NCBI GenBank assembly: GCA_023247895.1
Contig: JAHFFP010000004.1
Location: 1 to 35,421, forward strand
Source of the DNA: Candidatus Omnitrophota bacterium
Lineage (GTDB): Bacteria; Omnitrophota; Gorgyraeia; Gygaellales; UBA12090
Reading direction: 5' to 3'
Length of the DNA: 35,421 bases
This document shows positions 8,137 through 16,294 of the stretch, piece after piece. Each line of letters begins with the position of its first letter. Position 1 is the stretch's first letter. The notes under the pieces are model-generated. The model searched no databases and was not told the origin of the DNA. It was given only the letters and a program-made list of their open reading frames with translations. The position numbers and the translations under genes were made by a program.

Positions 8137-8625
8137 ATGGATTTTAATAAGGCTGGCCCCAACAAAAGAGTATGCGCCTTTTTTATTGATTCAATTTTAG
8201 GGCAGGTCGGCGGAGTATTGCTTTCTCTTGCGATCGGAAAAAATGTGAGCTGGTTTGGTTGGGCGGGGTATATTCTTCTTAAGGACTGTACGCAGGGACA
8301 GAGCGTGGGGAAACGTTTGATCGGAATACAGGTAATTGATGAAAATAATGACCCTGCGAATATTTCTAAAACGATACTTAGAAATATTTCCATGATTATT
8401 CCTGTTTTTCCTCTTATTGAGTATATTGTTATGCTCAGAGACAAGGCAGAGGGTAAAAGAATAGGGGATAGGCTTGTAAAAGCCAAAGTGTGTGATTTAA
8501 AACCTCAAGCACAGGATGGCGTTTTTCTTTGGATTTCTATTGTGCTTTTGATTGTGATTACTGTAATTCAAGTGGGCATAGTTTTTATGCTGGTGAAACA
8601 ACATCCTGAATTGCTAAGAAAATAA
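8137..8625 (+). CDS. RDD family membrane protein
   Basis: RDD proteins are small integral membrane proteins; a few have been linked to ion transport, most have no known role. The characteristic start is visible (NKRVCAFFIDSILG, residues 9-22), with Arg in the first helix and the Asp pair reduced to ID. QGQSVGKRLIGIQVID follows, and a second helix region is at FPLIEYIVMLRDKAEGKRIGDRLVKAKV. A last hydrophobic helix near residues 128-150 (ISIVLLIVITVIQVGIVFMLV) adds an unusual C-terminal anchor. The stop overlaps the next start by one base. Function cannot be inferred further. Confidence 0.82.
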   Translation: MDFNKAGPNKRVCAFFIDSILGQVGGVLLSLAIGKNVSWFGWAGYILLKDCTQGQSVGKRLIGIQVIDENNDPANISKTILRNISMIIPVFPLIEYIVMLRDKAEGKRIGDRLVKAKVCDLKPQAQDGVFLWISIVLLIVITVIQVGIVFMLVKQHPELLRK

Positions 8626-9149
8626 TGATGAGGAAAGCGATAAGGATTATGAGGAAATCTTGCATATTTCTATCTTGTGCATTTCTTTTGATAGGCTGTG
8701 CGGTGCATAAGTTTCAAAAGTCAGAGAAACTCAGCGGATACGTCGTGGCGCGCTTTGGCTATGTTATCCCGGAGTATACGTCAGATATTGATAATAAAGC
8801 CCCGCAAAATTTGGAACTTGCCAAGCAAAGATATAAGAGGCGAAAAGATATGGTTGAGAAATTGTATATCAAAATGGGCCAGGTAGAAGATTATGTTACC
8901 AGATACGTAACTCATTTTCCTAAGATGATGTGGAGTATTTTTGCAAATACTTTAAAGATGCCGCTCCATATCATTTCCGAGTACAGATATGAGCATAATG
9001 AACAATACCGTAAACGCATTGATGAATTGGACGCTCGAACAGAGGCGAAAGAAGATGCCCGCATCAAGCAGTTCAAAGACCAGTTATACGAATTTATTAG
9101 GCAGGACATAGAAAAAGAAAAGCCAGCCCTTAATGCCTCTCCTCAGTAA
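8625..9149 (+). CDS. Predicted lipoprotein, unknown function
   Basis: I do not recognise the family. The N-terminus is a lipoprotein signal: basic residues, a hydrophobic stretch (CIFLSCAFLLIGC) and lipobox LIGC at about residues 22-25, so the mature protein should start at Cys25 and be membrane-tethered outside the cytoplasm. The remainder is charged and largely helical, with coiled-coil-like segments (ELAKQRYKRRKDMVEKL and the EAKEDARIKQFKDQ region near the C-terminus). The start overlaps the RDD gene by one base and the end overlaps tilS by 17 bases, so translation is probably coupled in one operon. Confidence 0.7.
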   Translation: MMRKAIRIMRKSCIFLSCAFLLIGCAVHKFQKSEKLSGYVVARFGYVIPEYTSDIDNKAPQNLELAKQRYKRRKDMVEKLYIKMGQVEDYVTRYVTHFPKMMWSIFANTLKMPLHIISEYRYEHNEQYRKRIDELDARTEAKEDARIKQFKDQLYEFIRQDIEKEKPALNASPQ

Positions 9150-10131
9150 GTTCAAAGGAACCATTCAACGCTATAACCTCCTTAATAAAAACGATGCCCT
9201 TGTCGTAGGAGTTTCCGGTGGCCCGGATTCTGTATGTGTATTGTATCTTTTAAAGAGCATACAAAAAGAATTCAGGTTCTCGCTTCATGTCGCGCACTTG
9301 AATCATATGCTTAGAGGCAAGGAATCTCAGAAAGACGCGGATTTTGTTTTGTCATTAGCCAAAAAACTTAGCTTCCCCGTTACTATTAAAGCTTTAGAGG
9401 CAGGGGGCTTGAGTAACCAAGGTTCACTTGAAGAAGCTGCCCGAAAAGCACGGTTAGACTTTTTATTTGAGATAGCACGAAAAGTAAAGGCGAAAAAGAT
9501 TGTTCTCGGCCATAATTTGGATGATCAGGCAGAAACCGTGCTTATGCGTATTGTGCGCGGCAGCGGCCTTATGGGCTTATCCGGGATTTTGCCTAAGCGC
9601 TCCATGGGTAGAGTTACCATTATCAGGCCTTTACTTGAGATATCAAGAAATGAAATAGAGCGTTTCTTAAAGAAGAAAAAGATCGCGCCCAGAATAGATG
9701 CAACCAATGCGGTTGAAGTTTATTTCAGAAATAAAATCCGCCATAGGCTTCTGCCTCAGTTAAAAACATATAATCCTAATATCAAGAAAGTGCTGGCAAA
9801 TATGGCAGAGAATGTGGCTTTAGACTACGAGTATCTCTTGTCAAAGGCTTCAATCGTATTCGAGAAGTTAAAGGTGAGTAACACTAAGCCATTGTTAACG
9901 TTGAAGTTAGAGAAACTTCAAAAGCTGCATCCTGCGCTCTTAAATATGGTGCTGCGCCTCGCCTATGAAGCACGCAAGGGCGATACCCGCAGGCTTGCCT
10001 ATCAGCATATCAAAGAACTCAAAGAATTACTTTATCAGCGCCCTGATGGTGCGATTGTGGATTTGCCTTTTCTGATTTCAGTAAAGAAGCAGCTTCGATA
10101 TATTTACTTTTATAGACGCAGATTAGCGTGA
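9133..10131 (+). CDS. tilS: tRNA(Ile)-lysidine synthase
   Basis: TilS converts C34 of the CAU-anticodon tRNA-Ile2 to lysidine so that it reads AUA instead of AUG. The PP-loop ATP-binding motif SGGPDS is at residues 28-33, followed by VAHLNHMLRG, LGHNLDDQAETVLMRIVRGSG and RPLLEISRNEIERFL, then NKIRHRLLPQL, all typical of the N-terminal catalytic domain. The protein has 332 residues and a reduced C-terminal region compared with E. coli TilS (about 430), as in many short TilS forms. The start lies 17 bases inside the lipoprotein gene. The CAU tRNA at 8032 is a possible substrate. Confidence 0.93.
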   Translation: MPLLSKFKGTIQRYNLLNKNDALVVGVSGGPDSVCVLYLLKSIQKEFRFSLHVAHLNHMLRGKESQKDADFVLSLAKKLSFPVTIKALEAGGLSNQGSLEEAARKARLDFLFEIARKVKAKKIVLGHNLDDQAETVLMRIVRGSGLMGLSGILPKRSMGRVTIIRPLLEISRNEIERFLKKKKIAPRIDATNAVEVYFRNKIRHRLLPQLKTYNPNIKKVLANMAENVALDYEYLLSKASIVFEKLKVSNTKPLLTLKLEKLQKLHPALLNMVLRLAYEARKGDTRRLAYQHIKELKELLYQRPDGAIVDLPFLISVKKQLRYIYFYRRRLA

Positions 10132-10167
10132 GCCTAAATTCGCGAATATTCGCGTTTACAAAATGGC

Positions 10168-10196
10168 TTGCTTTTATCCGCGTTTAGCCTTATAAT
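10168..10196 (+). promoter_or_regulatory. Sigma-70-type promoter for ftsH
   Basis: TTGCTT (10168-10173) and a consensus TATAAT (10191-10196) are separated by exactly 17 bases. The predicted start of transcription is near 10203, about 19 bases before ATG 10222, with GGAAAGGA between as a ribosome site. It separates the tilS group from the ftsH group. Confidence 0.7.
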
Positions 10197-10221
10197 CCTT
10201 TTTTGGAAAGGAAACTAAATA

Positions 10222-12102
10222 ATGAATGGTAAACTGCCGAAGTTAAAAACAAAGCTTAATAATAAAATGAATGTCAAAAGGCCCAATATAATGTGGTTGT
10301 TAATTATTATTGGGATTCTTTATTTTTTTAATTATGTGAGTGTTAATTTGCCTGTTAAGGAAATTAAATACGGCGATTTTTATCGTATGCTCAAAGAAAA
10401 TCCCGCAACCGGCATGGTAGAGCACGTGGCAAAGATAGACAGCCGGCTTGAAGGAGAACTAAAGAACGGGGTGCGTTTTATCGTATTAATTCCTGAAGAT
10501 GACAAAGATATTATCGCGCTGTTGAGGGAGAATGTTTCTCATTTTGAAATCAAGACCCAGCCGCTTTTTATCTCTCTGATATTTTCTCTTGGCCCGGTGT
10601 TACTGCTTATACTTTTTTGGTGGCTGATGGCAGCAAGAGGGGAGCAGTTGGGAAACCGCATTATGGGTTTTGGCAAGATACGGGCAAAGGCAGTTGATGA
10701 AACTAAGACCCAGAAAATAACCTTTAATGATGTCGCGGGGGTTGATGAGGCAAAAGAAGAATTACAGGAAGTCATTGAGTTCCTGAAAGACCCTAAGAAA
10801 TTCCAAAAATTAGGCGGGAAAATTCCTAAAGGAGTGTTATTGGTGGGGCCTCCCGGTTGCGGCAAGACCTTAGTTGCCAAGGCAGTTGCCGGCGAGGCCG
10901 GAGTGCCTTTTTTCTCCATCAGCGGTTCGGATTTTGTTGAAATGTTTGTCGGCGTGGGAGCTTCCAGGGTAAGGGATTTATTTGAGCAGGGCAGAAAGGC
11001 GTCAAAGCTTTCCGGTAAGGGGGCGATAATCTTCATTGATGAAATTGATGCTGTAGGCCGGTTGCGTTTCGCGGGAATCGGAGGAGGCCACGATGAGCGC
11101 GAACAGACTCTGAATCAGCTTTTGGTTGAGATGGATGGTTTTGAAACCACCGAGGGACTAATCCTCATTGCGGCAACCAACCGCCCTGACACATTGGACC
11201 CTGCGCTTTTACGCCCGGGAAGATTTGACCGGCAGATTGTGATTCATCTCCCCGATATCGCAGGCCGGGAGGAAATACTCAAGGTGCATACCCGAAAAAT
11301 AAAATTAGACCCCAAAACTGATTTAAAAACAATTGCCCAGCAAACTTCGGGATTTTCCGGCGCGGATTTGGCTAACCTTTGCAATGAGGCAGCGCTTTTA
11401 GCAGCGAGGCGCAATAAGGAAACTGTGGAGCAATCAGAGTTAGAATCGGCTATTGAGCGCGTGATTATGGGGCCGGAAAAGAAAAGCCACGTCATGTCTA
11501 AGCACGAAAAGGAAGTGACCGCGTTTCACGAAGCAGGCCATGCGATCCTTTCATTATTAATTCCTGAGGTTGACCCGGTAAAAAAAGTTTCTATTATTCC
11601 CCGAGGGCTCGCGGGCGGCTACACCCTTACGCCTCCTACTGAGGACCGCCACTACTATACCAAAAAAGAGCTTGCCGGTAGGTTGATTATGGCCTTAGGC
11701 GGCAGGGCATCTGAAGAAGTGAACCTGGGTGAAGTGACTACGGGCGCGCAAAATGATTTAGAGTATGTTACTAATATGTCACGCCATATGGTCTGTGATT
11801 TAGGCATGAGCGAGCGGCTTGGCAATATTACCTTAGGCAGAAGGCACGGGCCTTTATTTTTAGGCAGGGATATCGTTGAAGAGAGAAACTATAGCGAAGA
11901 GACTGCCAAGTTAATCGACGAAGAGGTCAAACATATAGTTGATGAGTGCTACTTGCAGGCAAAACAGTTATTACAGAAGAATTTGGATAAATTGAAACTG
12001 CTCACCAATGTGTTATTGGAAAAAGAAGTTCTTAATGGTGAAGAAGTAAAACGTTTAATTGGACTTAACCCGCAAACCGCAGATACCCTACCTAAAACAT
12101 AA
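10222..12102 (+). CDS. ftsH: ATP-dependent zinc metalloprotease FtsH
   Basis: FtsH is a hexameric membrane AAA+ protease that degrades misfolded membrane proteins and regulators. Two membrane segments are seen (about residues 24-41 and 115-136), enclosing the short periplasmic domain. Then come the AAA+ module with Walker A GPPGCGKT (209-216), Walker [12 protein letters not shown], the second region of homology RPGRFDRQI, and the zinc protease motif HEAGH (436-440). The 626 residues are standard. It has a clear promoter and a strong ribosome site. The first basic 20 residues before helix 1 are somewhat longer than usual; M16 ([10 protein letters not shown]) is an alternative start without a better ribosome site. 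Confidence 0.98.
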   Translation: MNGKLPKLKTKLNNKMNVKRPNIMWLLIIIGILYFFNYVSVNLPVKEIKYGDFYRMLKENPATGMVEHVAKIDSRLEGELKNGVRFIVLIPEDDKDIIALLRENVSHFEIKTQPLFISLIFSLGPVLLLILFWWLMAARGEQLGNRIMGFGKIRAKAVDETKTQKITFNDVAGVDEAKEELQEVIEFLKDPKKFQKLGGKIPKGVLLVGPPGCGKTLVAKAVAGEAGVPFFSISGSDFVEMFVGVGASRVRDLFEQGRKASKLSGKGAIIFIDEIDAVGRLRFAGIGGGHDEREQTLNQLLVEMDGFETTEGLILIAATNRPDTLDPALLRPGRFDRQIVIHLPDIAGREEILKVHTRKIKLDPKTDLKTIAQQTSGFSGADLANLCNEAALLAARRNKETVEQSELESAIERVIMGPEKKSHVMSKHEKEVTAFHEAGHAILSLLIPEVDPVKKVSIIPRGLAGGYTLTPPTEDRHYYTKKELAGRLIMALGGRASEEVNLGEVTTGAQNDLEYVTNMSRHMVCDLGMSERLGNITLGRRHGPLFLGRDIVEERNYSEETAKLIDEEVKHIVDECYLQAKQLLQKNLDKLKLLTNVLLEKEVLNGEEVKRLIGLNPQTADTLPKT

Positions 12103-12110
12103 TTACTGCT

Positions 12111-13352
12111 ATGAATTTGAGCATTATTTCTTGCCATTCCCAGATTCAGGCAGAAGCCTTGATGAGGGAAATCGGGGTTGACCCCGTGGGCATAGAAATA
12201 ATGGCTCCCAAGACAGTCAGCCACTTAGTCAGAGTTAACCACTTGCCTGTGTTTGCCGCGCACATCCTTAAGCAGGAAGCCCTTTCCCTCGGCGGGGATA
12301 CCGCAGTCTCCCGTGAGGCCTTAACCGGCAAAAGTAAATATACCGATTGCCTGATTGTGGGGAATCTTATCCATATTAAGTGGCTTTGTGAGAAGCTAAA
12401 ACGCCAACCATATAAATTAGCTCAATTGGCAGTTGAGTTACAGAAGGCTATTGGCTGTTATCAGCGCAGTAACTTTGTTTTAGAATTAGGCAGCCATAGA
12501 TTAGATTTACATACACATACCCATATTATGGGGATTATAAATATGACCCCGGACTCTTTTAGCGGGGATGGACTTTTACGAAAGACGTCCGCCAATGCAG
12601 TGTGGCGGGCGAAAGACGAAAGACGAAAGGCGCAGGATGTAGGTGATTATGCCAAAAAACTAGTAGATGACGGCGCAGATATACTTGATATAGGAGGAGA
12701 GTCTTCGCGGCCCGGAGCAAAGGCTATTACCGTCAAGGAAGAATTGGCAAGAGTAATTCCCGCTATAAAGATGATAAGGAAGAAAGTAAAAGCACCTATT
12801 TCTGTTGATACCTACAAGGCAGAAGTAGCCCGCCAGGCGTTAGATAACGGCGCGCATATTGTAAACGATATTACCGCCCTTAGCGGCGATCCCAAAATGG
12901 CGGGCATCATCAAAAAGTATAAGGCTGCAGTAGTGTTGATGCATATGAAAGGCTCGCCCCGCACTATGCAAAAGAATCCTCACTATCGCAATATCATGCA
13001 GGAAATTGTAGCATATTTGCAGCATGCAACTACTGCCGCGGTGAGCGCAGGAATTGATCCCGAAAAGATTATTATTGATCCAGGGGTTGGTTTTGGCAAA
13101 AGAGTAACGCACAATCTGGAGATTATCAAGTCCCTTGGCCACTTGAGGGTAGTGGGGCGCCCTATTTTAGTGGGGGCATCGCGTAAATCCTTCATAGGGA
13201 ACATTCTTAATCAGGCAGCAAGCGGCCGTTTAGCCGGAACTATAAGCGCTAATTGTATCGCAGTGTATAACGGCGCAAAAATAGTACGGGTTCATGATGT
13301 GAAAGAATCCAAGCAGGCACTCACTGTTTTAGACAGTATCCTCAAATGTTAA
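12111..13352 (+). CDS. folP: Dihydropteroate synthase with N-terminal extension
   Basis: FolP joins p-aminobenzoate to the pterin pyrophosphate to make dihydropteroate for folate, which the acs pathway also needs. The catalytic TIM barrel starts near residue 139: MGIINMTPDSFSGDG (140-154), DILDIGGESSRPGA, ISVDTYKAEVA, VVLMHMKGSPRTMQ, DPGVGFGKR and GASRKSFIG. A leading domain of about 135 residues occurs in some bacterial and archaeal FolP forms. Residues from about 157 to 176 (KTSANAVWRAKDERRKAQD) are an in-frame insert in the substrate-loop region, encoded by heptamer repeats and an inverted repeat. Whether this affects activity is unknown. The stop overlaps cdaA by 7 bases. Confidence 0.93.
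   Translation: MNLSIISCHSQIQAEALMREIGVDPVGIEIMAPKTVSHLVRVNHLPVFAAHILKQEALSLGGDTAVSREALTGKSKYTDCLIVGNLIHIKWLCEKLKRQPYKLAQLAVELQKAIGCYQRSNFVLELGSHRLDLHTHTHIMGIINMTPDSFSGDGLLRKTSANAVWRAKDERRKAQDVGDYAKKLVDDGADILDIGGESSRPGAKAITVKEELARVIPAIKMIRKKVKAPISVDTYKAEVARQALDNGAHIVNDITALSGDPKMAGIIKKYKAAVVLMHMKGSPRTMQKNPHYRNIMQEIVAYLQHATTAAVSAGIDPEKIIIDPGVGFGKRVTHNLEIIKSLGHLRVVGRPILVGASRKSFIGNILNQAASGRLAGTISANCIAVYNGAKIVRVHDVKESKQALTVLDSILKC
12579..12630 (+). repeat. Heptamer repeat and hairpin insertion inside folP
   Basis: CGAAAGA occurs at 12579-12585, and three tandem heptamers (CGAAAGA, CGAAAGA, CGAAAGG) occupy 12610-12630. Between them an inverted repeat, CCGCCA...TGGCGG, could form a hairpin. The block adds about 17-20 codons without breaking the frame. 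Confidence 0.7.
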
Positions 13353-14131
13353 AGAGCGTTATTCCTATTGATTGGAAAGTAGTGGTAGAGATTTCTATTC
13401 TATGGCTTGTTATCTATAGGATTATGCTGTTTTTTCAGGGCACACGGGCAATACAGGTATTGCGTGGCATTATCGTAGTAGTGTTTGCCTTCTTTATAGC
13501 GCAGATATTACGTTTAGAAACCCTTGATTGGCTCTTGACGCATTTGTTTGGTATTTCGGTAATTGCGATTATAATTATTTTTCAGCCGGAGATACGCCAA
13601 GGATTGGCCCGCCTGGGCCAGCAGAATATTTTTAAGGCATCCTTTCGTGAAGAGGAGTTTGATGAGATGCTAAAGGAGGTTATTGAGGCGGCGGAGGTAC
13701 TGAGTAAGAGCAAAATCGGCGCTTTAATTGCCATAGAAAATGAAGACAGCCTTAATGATTATATAGAAAGCGGAGTGAAAATTGACAGTAAAGTCACGGC
13801 AGAGTTGCTGCAGACCATTTTTACGCCCAACAGCCTTTTGCATGATGGAGGGGTTGTGATACAAGAGGGAAGAATTATTGCCGCAGGGTGTTTGTTTCCC
13901 TTAACTCAGAAGCCGGATTTAAATCGTCTTTTCGGCACGCGCCATAGGGCCGCTTTGGGATTAGTTGAGCAAACCGATTCTGTGGCAGTCACGGTCTCTG
14001 AAGAAACAGGGGATATTTCTTTATGTTATCACGGAAAGCTTTTGCGGGATTTAAGCCTGGATGAGCTGCTCGAAAATCTCAAAGCTCATTTTAGGCAGAA
14101 TAAGAACAAGAGAGCGTATAGGCAAAAATAG
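13346..14131 (+). CDS. cdaA: Membrane diadenylate cyclase CdaA
   Basis: CdaA makes cyclic di-AMP from two ATP, a signal that controls potassium and osmotic balance. Three hydrophobic segments fall in residues 12-30, 37-55 and 60-80, then a linker and the DAC domain. The two signature motifs are HDGGVVI (DGG at 167-169, where DGA is usual) and GTRHRAALG (RHR at 199-201). The end (VSEETGDISL...) is also typical. The Ala-to-Gly change in the first motif is conservative and the enzyme is probably active. It overlaps folP by 7 bases and is followed at 9 bases by a tiny CdaR/YbbR-like reading frame, the usual partner of CdaA. Confidence 0.95.
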   Translation: MLKSVIPIDWKVVVEISILWLVIYRIMLFFQGTRAIQVLRGIIVVVFAFFIAQILRLETLDWLLTHLFGISVIAIIIIFQPEIRQGLARLGQQNIFKASFREEEFDEMLKEVIEAAEVLSKSKIGALIAIENEDSLNDYIESGVKIDSKVTAELLQTIFTPNSLLHDGGVVIQEGRIIAAGCLFPLTQKPDLNRLFGTRHRAALGLVEQTDSVAVTVSEETGDISLCYHGKLLRDLSLDELLENLKAHFRQNKNKRAYRQK

Positions 14132-14140
14132 GAGATAAAG

Positions 14141-14254
14141 TTGAAGTTTTGGTTATTCCACAATTTCTGGCTTAAAACAATTTCCTTAGTTCTGGCTATT
14201 CTTACGTGGCTCTACGTAAAGGGCGAGATGACCAAGTTAGTGATACGTTTTTAA
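14141..14254 (+). CDS. Minimal CdaR/YbbR N-terminal membrane segment (37 codons)
   Basis: This reading frame is too short for the ORF track. From TTG 14141 it encodes LKFWLFHNFWLKTISLVLAI then LTWLYVKGEMTKLVIRF and a stop at 14252-14254. The pattern NFWLKTISLVLAILTWLYVKGE is the signature N-terminal helix of CdaR (YbbR), the regulator that sits beside and controls CdaA. AGGAG at 14130-14134 gives good spacing to TTG. The normal periplasmic YbbR domains (about 300 residues) are absent and pdxJ begins one base after the stop. It is either a relic left by a clean deletion or a miniature membrane regulator of CdaA. The sequence shows the frame and motif; expression is inference. Confidence 0.65.
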   Translation: MKFWLFHNFWLKTISLVLAILTWLYVKGEMTKLVIRF

Positions 14255-14255
14255 T

Positions 14256-14969
14256 ATGGCAAAGCTTGGGGTTAATGTTGACCATGTGGCTACCTTGCGA
14301 CAGGCAAGAAGAGGGGTATGCCCTGATCCTGTGCATGCCGCTTTTATTTGTGAAAAGGCAGGGTGTGATTCTATTGTCGCGCATTTACGCGAAGATAGAA
14401 GGCACATTAACGATGGGGATATCAAACGCCTTAAAGATACGGTAATAACACGGTTTAATTTGGAGATGTGCATTGCTCCTCGCATTGTGGGTATTGCCTG
14501 CAGGCTTAAGCCGCATCAGGCGACATTAGTGCCGGAGAGAAGGCAGGAGCTTACTACTGAAGGAGGCTTGGATATAATAGCCAATAGAAAAAGGCTCAAG
14601 GATGTAATTAAGCGATTAAGCGATAAAGGTATCGAAGTGAGCCTTTTTATTGATCCTGACAAGAAGCAAATAGCGGCTGTTCCCGAGGTAGGAGCCAAGA
14701 TTATAGAGCTGCATACGGGAAAATACGCGCACGCAAAGAACAAAATCCAGTCGCTTGAACGTTTAGAAGAAATAGCACAGGCGTTAAGGTACGCGAAAGG
14801 TTTTGGGCTTACGGTTAATGCCGGACATGGCCTTGATTACGATAATATTACCGCCATTGCCAAAGTCAAGGATATCTATGAGTTTAATATCGGCTATTCC
14901 ATAATTTGCCGAAGCCTTTTTGTGGGGCTTGAGAACGCGGTGAAAGAAATGGCGGCGCGGGTGAAATGA
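14256..14969 (+). CDS. pdxJ: Pyridoxine 5'-phosphate synthase
   Basis: PdxJ condenses 1-deoxyxylulose 5-phosphate with 3-amino-2-oxopropyl phosphate in vitamin B6 synthesis. The start MAKLGVNVDHVATLRQARRG is a hallmark, followed by DSIVAHLREDRRHINDGD, NLEMCIAP, VPERRQELTTEGGLD, VSLFIDPD, IELHTGKYA and VNAGHGLDYDN, and YEFNIGYSIICRSLFVGL near the end. The 237 residues are standard for this TIM barrel. The start is one base after the mini-CdaR stop, and the TGA stop overlaps the acpS ATG by 3 bases (ATGA), so these genes are tightly coupled. Confidence 0.97.
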   Translation: MAKLGVNVDHVATLRQARRGVCPDPVHAAFICEKAGCDSIVAHLREDRRHINDGDIKRLKDTVITRFNLEMCIAPRIVGIACRLKPHQATLVPERRQELTTEGGLDIIANRKRLKDVIKRLSDKGIEVSLFIDPDKKQIAAVPEVGAKIIELHTGKYAHAKNKIQSLERLEEIAQALRYAKGFGLTVNAGHGLDYDNITAIAKVKDIYEFNIGYSIICRSLFVGLENAVKEMAARVK

Positions 14970-15355
14970 TTATTGGGGTAGGGGTAGACATAGTTGAGAT
15001 TTCACGGATAAAGAGCGCAGTAAGCCGCTGGAAAGAGGCATTCTTAAAAAGAATATTTACCGAGAACGAGATACAGTATTCCCAAAATAAGAAATTTGTT
15101 TATCAGCATTTGGCGGCGCGTTTTGCCGCCAAAGAAGCGGTATTAAAGGCAATCGGTGATGCGTCTATACAGCGGATTGAATGGCATAACGTAGAGGTGT
15201 TAAATGACGAATTTGGCAAGCCCTATATTCGTCTCTCTGGCGAGGCCAAGAAGGTAAAAGAAGACAAAAATATCACCGATATCATTATCAGTATGTCGCA
15301 TACCCATAAAGTCGCGGTTGCCAATGCCATACTTATCAAGGATGGCAAAGAGTAG
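14966..15355 (+). CDS. acpS: Holo-[acyl-carrier-protein] synthase
   Basis: AcpS transfers phosphopantetheine from CoA to the acyl carrier protein, activating it for fatty acid synthesis. The two family motifs are GVGVDIVEISRI (residues 4-15, with the metal-binding Asp) and ARFAAKEAVLKAIG (about 51-64, with the catalytic Glu-Lys region). HNVEVLNDEFGKPYIRLSG and ISMSHTHKVAVANAI complete the fold. The 129 residues are normal for the AcpS class. It overlaps pdxJ by 4 bases and nnrD by 14. The acpS-nnrD pairing is common in bacteria. Confidence 0.96.
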   Translation: MIIGVGVDIVEISRIKSAVSRWKEAFLKRIFTENEIQYSQNKKFVYQHLAARFAAKEAVLKAIGDASIQRIEWHNVEVLNDEFGKPYIRLSGEAKKVKEDKNITDIIISMSHTHKVAVANAILIKDGKE

Positions 15356-16244
15356 CGTTCTTTCTCATAGAAAGCCACACACGCACAAAGGAGATTATGG
15401 CCATATTTTTGTCTTAGCCGGCTCAAGAGGATTAAGCGGCGCGGCTATCCTTTGCGCAGATAGCGCAATGCGCACAGGCGCAGGATTAGTTACTTTAGGG
15501 ATTCCTGAAAGCCTGTATCCGATTGTTGCAAGGAGAGTTTTCTTAGAGGTAATGGCTAAACCTTTGCCGGAAACAAAGGAGCAAGCCTTACATCAGAGTG
15601 CGTATAAGAAAATCTTTGATTTTGCGCAAAAAACAGATGTCTTAGCTATAGGCCCGGGATTATCCCGAAATCATTCAACCCAAAGGTTAATCCTTAAAAT
15701 TATATCTGCAATAGATAAACCTATGGTGATAGATGCCGATGGCCTAAATGCACTTGTAGGTCATTTGAATATTTTACGCACTACGCACTACGCACGGCGC
15801 ATGACGATATTAACTCCTCACCTGGGTGAATTTAGCCGTTTGATAGGGAAACCTGTTATAGAGGTAGAAAAAAACAGAGAAATACTTGCAAAAAAGTTTT
15901 CCTCTGATTATAATATTATCCTTGTTTTAAAAGGCCATAAGACGGTGGTTGTTTCTCCCGGTAAAAAAGTATATATAAATACCACGGGTAATCCCGGAAT
16001 GGCAACCGCAGGTTCGGGTGACGTTTTGACCGGGATGATAGCAGCGCTCTTGGCCCAAGGCTTACATGGATTTGAGGCAGCGAAATTAGGCGTGTATCTG
16101 CATGGTTTAGCCGGAGATTTAGCCGCTAGGGAAAAGACTCAAGCGGGCATGATTGCCTCTGACATAATAGAAAAGATACCCCAAGCGATTAAGCGAATTG
16201 ATTTTTGCCGGCGTAGCTCAGTTGGTAGAGCAATTGTTTTGTAA
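15342..16244 (+). CDS. nnrD: ADP-dependent NAD(P)H-hydrate dehydratase
   Basis: NnrD repairs hydrated NAD(P)H using ADP. I prefer ATG 15342 (MAKSSVLSHRKPHTHKGDYGH) to the track start at 15318, which lies deeper in acpS. The ribokinase-like fold shows GDYGHIFVLAGSRGLSGAA, AIGPGLSRN, VIDADGLNAL, ILTPHLGEFSRLIG and the nucleotide motif NTTGNPGMATAGSGDVLTGMIAALLAQG. The usual NnrE epimerase fusion partner is absent. Two oddities: a heptamer repeat (TACGCAC three times) encodes RTTHYAR just before ILTPH, and no stop precedes tRNA-Thr, so the last 12 residues (CRRSSVGRAIVL) are read from the tRNA gene and the stop falls in its anticodon loop. Confidence 0.94.
   Translation: MAKSSVLSHRKPHTHKGDYGHIFVLAGSRGLSGAAILCADSAMRTGAGLVTLGIPESLYPIVARRVFLEVMAKPLPETKEQALHQSAYKKIFDFAQKTDVLAIGPGLSRNHSTQRLILKIISAIDKPMVIDADGLNALVGHLNILRTTHYARRMTILTPHLGEFSRLIGKPVIEVEKNREILAKKFSSDYNIILVLKGHKTVVVSPGKKVYINTTGNPGMATAGSGDVLTGMIAALLAQGLHGFEAAKLGVYLHGLAGDLAAREKTQAGMIASDIIEKIPQAIKRIDFCRRSSVGRAIVL
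15775..15795 (+). repeat. Three perfect TACGCAC heptamers inside nnrD
   Basis: TACGCAC is repeated three times without mismatch (15775-15781, 15782-15788, 15789-15795). Three heptamers make 21 bases, so the frame is kept. The peptide lies in a surface-type position between the LNAL and ILTPH motifs. Confidence 0.85.
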
Positions 16245-16279
16245 ACAATGGGTCGGGGGTTCGATTCCCTTCGCCGGCT
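16207..16279 (+). tRNA. tRNA-Thr (UGU anticodon)
   Basis: Cloverleaf: acceptor GCCGGCG/CGCCGGC, D-stem GCTC/GAGC, anticodon stem ATTGT/ACAAT with loop TTTGTAA (anticodon TGT, reading ACA), T-arm GGGGG-TTCGATT-CCCTT, discriminator T. No CCA is encoded. The first 38 bases overlap the end of nnrD. A Thr(UGU)-Tyr(GUA) pair is a common tRNA cluster in bacteria; here the two are separated by a reading frame. Confidence 0.95.
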
Positions 16280-16294
16280 TTAAAATTTATTAAA

